Shown: positions 59,469 to 64,000 of the stretch, piece after piece
How positions within the stretch are numbered: the stretch's first letter is position 1
Layout: each line of letters opens with the position of its first letter
Assembly (NCBI GenBank): GCA_963728445.1
Contig: CAVSJO010000006.1
Coordinates: 558,001-622,000 of the forward strand
Source of the DNA: CAVSJO01 sp963728445
GTDB lineage: Bacteria > Gemmatimonadota > Gemmatimonadetes > Longimicrobiales > RSA9
DNA: 64,000 bases
Reading direction: 5' to 3'
Position numbers and translations under genes: made by a program
The notes under the pieces: model-generated
What the model was told of the DNA's origin: nothing
The model's input: the letters and a program-made list of their open reading frames with translations, nothing else
Database searches by the model: none

Positions 59469-62099
59469 GTGAGCTGGATCTCGGGAGTGCGAGCGCGGCT
59501 GCGAGGATTCCTGCACCGCTCGGAGTCGGAGGCCCGGATGGAGGAGGAGTTCGCCTTCCACCTGGCGATGGAGACCCGGCGGAACGTCGAGGCGGGAATG
59601 GATCCGGAAGAGGCGCGTCGCGTGGCGCTGGTGGATTTCGGCGGCGTCGACCGATTCCGTGAGGAGGTGCGGTCCGGCCGGGGTCTGCCGTGGCTGGAGA
59701 GCGTGGGACGGGACGTGCGACTCGCGCTGCGGGGGTTGCGGCGGAGTCCGGGCTACGCGCTCGCGGCGGTGCTGACGCTGGGGCTCGGAATCGGGGCAAC
59801 CACCGCGATCTTCGGCGCCGTGCACGCCGTCGTGCTTGCGCCGCTGCCGTACCCGCACTCCGATCGTCTGGTGCAGGTGGTGATGGCGAACTCGCCGACG
59901 AACCGGTGGGGACCGTCGGTCGTGGACTTCCAGGCTCTCGAGAGGCAGGGGCGAACCTTCGCGGCCGTGGGTGCGGTGCGGGCGCGCGGTGTGGGGGTCA
60001 TCGTCGCCGGTCGCCCCGAGCGCTTACGGGCGGGGCAGGCGACGTCGGGGTTCTTCAGGGCCTTGGCGGAGACGCCAGTACGCGGCCGCGCCATCGTGCC
60101 GGGCGACGACCGGCCCGGCGCGCCCGCCGTCGCGGTGTTGTCCCACGAACTGGCGACCCGAGCGTTCGGCGATCCGGATCGAGCGGTGGGTGAGACGCTG
60201 ACCGTGGACGGCGTCGCCCACGAGGTCGTGGGGGTGCTGGCGCCCGGGACCGTCCGGCTGGCCGGCTTGCGAGCGGACGTATGGCCGGCACTGCAGCTGC
60301 GGCAGCCGGAGCGGCGTGGTCCGTTCGGGCTGCTCGTGATCGCGCGCATGACGGACGGCGCGACGCTCAGCGGTGTGGCGTCCGACCTGGCGGGAATCAG
60401 CCGCCGGATCTTTCCGACGTGGGCGGCGAGTTTTCAGGACGAGACTGCGCGGATGGAGGCAGTTCCTCTCCGTGAGGCGGTCCTCGGCGATGCCGGTCGG
60501 GGACTGTGGATGTTCGCGATCGCCGTGGGGCTGGTTCTCGCAATCGCGCTGGCGAACGTCGCGAGCCTGACGCTGGTTCGCGCCGCAGGGCGGGAGCGGG
60601 AGTGGGCCCTGCGGGGCGTGCTGGGAGCGTCCCGACTTCGGCTGGGACGACAGATTCTCACGGAGGTCGTCGTGCTCACGAGCACGGGCGCGCTGGCGGG
60701 GCTGCTCCTGGCGACGGTGCTGCTGCGCATTCTTCGAGTAGCGGGAAGTGGCATCCCTCGACTGGAGGCGGCGCATGTGGACGGCGTGACGTTCGCGTTC
60801 GCCGCGAGCCTGGCCCTGGCGGCGGGAGCGGTCGTGGCGGCCTATCCCGTCGTCGCGACGCTGCGCCGCGAGCCCGCGGCCGACCTGCGCAGCGGAGATC
60901 GGCAGGTGGGAGGTGGTCGGCGAGCGGGCGGTGCCCGCGGAGTGCTGGTCGCACTGGAGTTCGCGCTGGCGCTCCCGCTGCTCGCGGGTGCAGCACTCCT
61001 TCTCGCCAGCTTCCTGAAACTGCAGAGGGTCGACCCCGGATTCGACGCTTCGAGGGTCCTGAGCGTCTCGGTGGCACTGCCCTCCGCGCGCTACGCCGAC
61101 GCGGCTCAGGCGAACGCGTTCTGGCAGCGGGCGGTTCGCCGGATTCGCGAGGTGGCGGGCGTCCAGGCGGTCGGCGTGACCACGACGGTCCCTCCCGATC
61201 CCGCCCAGAACCAGAACAATTTCGACCTCGTCTCCCGTCCCGTGCCGGCCGGGGAGGCGCAGCCTGTGGTCGCCTGGCCCTCGGTTTCGCCGGGGTACTT
61301 CGGGGCTCTGGGCCTGACGCTGCTCGACGGCCGCCTGCTGACGGAGAGCGACAGTGCTGCCGCGCCGCCGGTGGTCGTCGTGAGCCGGGCGTGGGAACGC
61401 CGTTTTTCGCCGGAGCGGTCGGCGGTCGGGCTGAAGCTGGTGAGCGGCGGCTGCACGTCCTGCCCCCTTACGACGGTCGTCGGGGTCGTGGGGGACGTGA
61501 AGTTCGGCGGACTGGACGGCTCTGGCGTCGCGGTCTACGAGCCCCTGGCGCAGGGGGCGTGGCGGGACGGGACGGTCCTGGTGCGAACGTCGGGACCGCC
61601 CGGGCCGATGGCGACGGCCGTTCGCGAGGCCATCGGCTCCGTCGACCCGGTCCTGCCTCTGGAAGCTGGAACGCTCGACGAGCGGGTGTACGCTTCGACC
61701 GCTCGACCCCGCCACTGGGCGACGTTGCTCGGAGCCTTCGCCGGCGCCGCGCTGGTGCTCGCCGCAGTCGGGGTGTTCGGCCTGCTGTCGTACCTTGTGG
61801 CCACCCGGCGAAGGGAGATCGGGGTGCGCGTTGCGCTGGGCGCCGCCGGCGGCGACATCGTGGGTCTGGTCGTGTCACGCGGCATGGCGCTGGCAGGAGT
61901 CGGGATCGCCGTCGGCCTGGTGGCGGCCGTCGCAGGTGCCCGCTGGCTGCGGAGCGAGCTGTACGAGGTCGCGCCGACGGATCCGGCGATGCTCGCCGGC
62001 GCTGCGCTGCTGCTGCTGAGCGTAGCGCTGGTCGCATGCTGGCTGCCGGCCCGGCGCGCGGCGGCGATCGATCCCATGGAGGTGATGAGGGGCGAGTAG
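59469..62099 (+). CDS. ADOP-family (MacB/FtsX-like) ABC permease (second copy)
   Basis: 876-aa membrane protein with the same build as the permease at 13355-16012: prefix domain (EEEFAFHLAMETRRNVEAGMDPEEARRVALVDFGG), TM1 near residue 95 (LAAVLTLGLGIGATTAIFGAV), a periplasmic MacB-like domain, three TMs (FAIAVGLVLAIALANVASLTLV), a second periplasmic domain and a final three-TM group ending IDPMEVMRGE. It starts at GTG 59469, 12 bp after PadR. Like other ADOPs it has no ATPase partner in the window. Role unknown. Confidence 0.9.
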   Translation: MSWISGVRARLRGFLHRSESEARMEEEFAFHLAMETRRNVEAGMDPEEARRVALVDFGGVDRFREEVRSGRGLPWLESVGRDVRLALRGLRRSPGYALAAVLTLGLGIGATTAIFGAVHAVVLAPLPYPHSDRLVQVVMANSPTNRWGPSVVDFQALERQGRTFAAVGAVRARGVGVIVAGRPERLRAGQATSGFFRALAETPVRGRAIVPGDDRPGAPAVAVLSHELATRAFGDPDRAVGETLTVDGVAHEVVGVLAPGTVRLAGLRADVWPALQLRQPERRGPFGLLVIARMTDGATLSGVASDLAGISRRIFPTWAASFQDETARMEAVPLREAVLGDAGRGLWMFAIAVGLVLAIALANVASLTLVRAAGREREWALRGVLGASRLRLGRQILTEVVVLTSTGALAGLLLATVLLRILRVAGSGIPRLEAAHVDGVTFAFAASLALAAGAVVAAYPVVATLRREPAADLRSGDRQVGGGRRAGGARGVLVALEFALALPLLAGAALLLASFLKLQRVDPGFDASRVLSVSVALPSARYADAAQANAFWQRAVRRIREVAGVQAVGVTTTVPPDPAQNQNNFDLVSRPVPAGEAQPVVAWPSVSPGYFGALGLTLLDGRLLTESDSAAAPPVVVVSRAWERRFSPERSAVGLKLVSGGCTSCPLTTVVGVVGDVKFGGLDGSGVAVYEPLAQGAWRDGTVLVRTSGPPGPMATAVREAIGSVDPVLPLEAGTLDERVYASTARPRHWATLLGAFAGAALVLAAVGVFGLLSYLVATRRREIGVRVALGAAGGDIVGLVVSRGMALAGVGIAVGLVAAVAGARWLRSELYEVAPTDPAMLAGAALLLLSVALVACWLPARRAAAIDPMEVMRGE

Positions 62100-62214
62100 C
62101 CCCATCCGACTCTCGGCCACCGGCATATGGCGCCGGGCGACGGCCGCCGTATCATTCCGGGACGCCGCGTGGTGCGGCGCGATCTGAGCCGTTCCCGGAA
62201 ATCACCTCGTCACC

Positions 62215-63066
62215 GTGGCTTCGAACTCGACCGACGACCCTCGATTCCTGCTCTTTCGCGGCCAGGCAATGCTGGTCCGGCGCGAGGCCGGCTCCCTTCA
62301 CCTGCCGACGGGGCGGGAGCTGGCGGAGGCAGGGCTGCCCGCCCCGACCGACTACCCGGTCGGCCGCCTGGGCGGGAACCCCGCATTCGCCGGGGTGCTG
62401 CCCGAAGCTGCCGAATTCCAGGCGCCCGTCGAGCGACGCGCATCCCCCGACGTGCGGGCGGGCGAGGCGGAGTCGGAGCGTCCGGACGGCCTCGACCTGG
62501 TGGGGCTTCGGGCCCTTCACGCTCTGCTTCCCGCGGACGCGCTGGCGCTGGCCAGTCGCTCCGCCCAACTCCTCGAGTGGCACCGTACGCATCGCTTCTG
62601 CGGCGTGTGCGGCGCCGCGACGGACTATCGGCCCGGCGATGAGGCACGCCGGTGCCCCGGCTGCGGCCACGCTCACTTCCCCCGCGTGTCGCCGGCCGTG
62701 ATCACGCTCGTGCAGCGGGGCGAGGAGATCCTGCTCGCGCGCTCTCCGCACTTCGCGCCCGGCGTCTACTCGACCCTCGCCGGATTCGTCGAGCCGGGAG
62801 AATCGCTCGAGGAGGCCGTCGCCCGGGAGATCCGGGAGGAGGTGGGAGTGGAGGTCGAAGACGTGCGCTACTTCGGCAGCCAGCCGTGGCCGTTTCCGCA
62901 CTCACTCATGATCGGCTTCACGGCCGTGCACGCGGGTGGAGACATCGAGTGCGACGGGGTCGAGATCGAGGACGCCGGGTGGTACCGCCGTGACTCGCTT
63001 CCATCGCTTCCATCACGGATCAGCATTTCGCGCCGGCTCGTCGATTCGTTCCTGGCCGAAAGTTGA
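62215..63066 (+). CDS. nudC: NADH pyrophosphatase
   Basis: 283-aa Nudix hydrolase. FCGVCGAATDYRPGDEARRCPGCGHAHFPRVSPAVI carries the zinc-ribbon Cys pairs, and GFVEPGESLEEAVAREIREEVGVEV is a full Nudix box. SQPWPFPHSLMIGF is the NADH-pyrophosphatase signature that follows the box. It starts at GTG 62215. It cleaves NADH to NMNH and AMP and can remove NAD caps from RNA 5' ends. It stands alone, converging on the hydrolase at the window edge. Confidence 0.95.
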   Translation: MASNSTDDPRFLLFRGQAMLVRREAGSLHLPTGRELAEAGLPAPTDYPVGRLGGNPAFAGVLPEAAEFQAPVERRASPDVRAGEAESERPDGLDLVGLRALHALLPADALALASRSAQLLEWHRTHRFCGVCGAATDYRPGDEARRCPGCGHAHFPRVSPAVITLVQRGEEILLARSPHFAPGVYSTLAGFVEPGESLEEAVAREIREEVGVEVEDVRYFGSQPWPFPHSLMIGFTAVHAGGDIECDGVEIEDAGWYRRDSLPSLPSRISISRRLVDSFLAES

Positions 63067-63092
63067 GTCGATCGGCCGGGCCCCAACGGTCG

Positions 63093-64000
63093 TCAGCCGT
63101 TCAGCTCCCGCAGCCAGGCGGCGATGGCGCGGCGGATGTAGTCCCCGGAGAACACGGTCCAGTCGGAGAGCCCGGCAGGCAGACGGTAGCTGGCAGCCGC
63201 CTCATCGGCGGAGCGCCCGGCCTCGTGGGCCCTTCGCGCTGCCGCCTCGATGTCGTCGATGAGAGTCCGGTATCGACGAAATCCCGCCGCGTCCGTGATC
63301 GCGCCGTGGCCCGGCACGAACACGTCGGCCCCTTCCTGCTCCAGCGCCCGGACGTGCGTCGACAGGCGCGAAGGAATGGCGTCGACGTAGTTCGGCACCA
63401 TGCCGTACCAGAGCAGATCTCCACAGAAGACGACGGCGGGATCCCGCAGCCGAATGACGACGTCGCTGGGCGTATGGCCGGCTCGCGGGATGATGCTGAC
63501 CACTCGACCGCCGAGGTCGAGGGTCGACGCCTCGTCCCCCGGCAGCACGACCTCCGGGAGGACCGGCGTCGCCCCGGGCGCCGACCGCTCCAGCAGAAGT
63601 CGGCGGGTGGCGGCGGTGGCGTGGAGGGCAGGCGGCGAGTCCAGGTCGCGATACCCGCCGAGTCCGCCAGAATGATCGCCGTGGAAATGTGTCAGGACGA
63701 CGTGGGTCGGCGAGCGGCCGGTCAGCTTCCGGGCGCGGTCCGCGAGCCAGTGTGCTCCCTCCGATGTCGCGAGTCCCTCGAGGAGCAGCACGCCGTCCCG
63801 CCCCTCGATGATCCCACCGTTGGAGATCGTCCGCCAAGCGTCCCCACCCCGCGGTCCGGCGAGAGGCGTCGACACCAGGGCCCACACCCCGTCGGCGATC
63901 CGCTCGAGGCGTCCCCACGGCGCCGTTTCGACAACCGTTCCGAGCGGCTCACCGGTGAGTCTCCTGGCGACGTCGCCCGGAATGCTCCGGGCCAGGGCCA
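63093..64000 (-). CDS. metallo-beta-lactamase-fold hydrolase (5' end outside window)
   Basis: MBL-fold hydrolase. THFHGDHSGGL is the HxHxDH metal motif, IIPRAGHTPSDVVIRL carries the next His, VVFCGDLLWYGMVPNYVDAI the bridging Asp, and FVPGHGAITDAAG the last His. The frame is open to the window end (ALARSIPGDVA, then RLERIADGVWALVSTPLAG), so its start lies beyond 64000; GTG 63887 is internal. The family includes lactonases, esterases and flavoprotein-type hydrolases. Substrate unknown. It converges on nudC with a 26-bp gap. Confidence 0.9.
   Translation of the reverse strand, partial: ALARSIPGDVARRLTGEPLGTVVETAPWGRLERIADGVWALVSTPLAGPRGGDAWRTISNGGIIEGRDGVLLLEGLATSEGAHWLADRARKLTGRSPTHVVLTHFHGDHSGGLGGYRDLDSPPALHATAATRRLLLERSAPGATPVLPEVVLPGDEASTLDLGGRVVSIIPRAGHTPSDVVIRLRDPAVVFCGDLLWYGMVPNYVDAIPSRLSTHVRALEQEGADVFVPGHGAITDAAGFRRYRTLIDDIEAAARRAHEAGRSADEAAASYRLPAGLSDWTVFSGDYIRRAIAAWLRELNG

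Overview
This 64 kb window is high-GC and gene-dense on both strands. It has no rRNA, tRNA, CRISPR array or transposase that I can recognise. Its gene content suggests a free-living, probably soil or sediment, member of the Gemmatimonadota: two PadR plus ADOP-type (MacB/FtsX-like) permease pairs, large secreted M14 metallopeptidases, a DUF5916 beta-barrel protein, ABC-F, GH47, and many GTG or TTG starts. This placement is an inference from gene families; no phylogenetic marker is present.

Layout. 0-5 kb: a sugar-oxidoreductase operon (two Gfo/Idh/MocA proteins and a D-2-hydroxyacid dehydrogenase) converging on a GH84 hexosaminidase, then a small asparaginase-fold protein. 5-5.7 kb: a cold-shock gene with a structured leader. 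5.8-9 kb: a lipid/redox operon (VOC protein, PlsC, FAD oxidoreductase). 9-13.3 kb: a divergent DUF5916 barrel and a nitronate monooxygenase. 13.3-16.4 kb: the first PadR-ADOP pair. 16.5-19.5 kb: an M14 peptidase, then a striking hairpin array that fills the whole gap to the convergent TSUP permease gene. 20.7-24.3 kb: small accessory proteins and a patch of degenerate ~62-bp repeats. 24.4-26.8 kb: an LLM monooxygenase plus RimK-like ATP-grasp operon behind what looks like a complete leader-peptide attenuator. 26.8-29.5 kb: hydrolase, VOC and methyltransferase genes, and a decayed ArsM-like gene with an in-frame TGA at a conserved Cys position. 29.6-32.8 kb: a PadR-controlled membrane protein and an orphan LivK-like lipoprotein. 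34.1-35.2 kb: MarR and a truncated metallo-beta-lactamase-fold protein. 35.3-40.8 kb: amino-acid permease, GH47 mannosidase lipoprotein, ABC-F ATPase and a four-helix-bundle protein. 40.9-46.6 kb: an FTR1 iron permease with a Fur-box-like site, a GT39-type membrane protein and an hmuTUV-like haem/iron ABC operon. 46.6-50.5 kb: an ion channel, a DUF1906-type lipoprotein, an RNB ribonuclease and a second cold-shock gene. 51.4-58.9 kb: a second M14 peptidase, TesB and small enzymes. 59-62 kb: the second PadR-ADOP pair. 62.2 kb to the end: NudC and a partial metallo-beta-lactamase hydrolase.

The most unusual content is regulatory rather than coding: (i) the hairpin array at 19541-19889, whose stems vary by paired changes while loops and linkers stay constant, arranged so both convergent 3' ends carry it in the same polarity; (ii) the attenuator ahead of the ATP-grasp/LLM operon, with a promoter, a probably leaderless Met-Cys-Met leader peptide and three mutually exclusive stems; (iii) two csp paralogues 45 kb apart that share promoter spacing, an early terminator-like hairpin, leader length and start context; (iv) a possible Sec codon with a SECIS-like hairpin in the broken ArsM-like gene.
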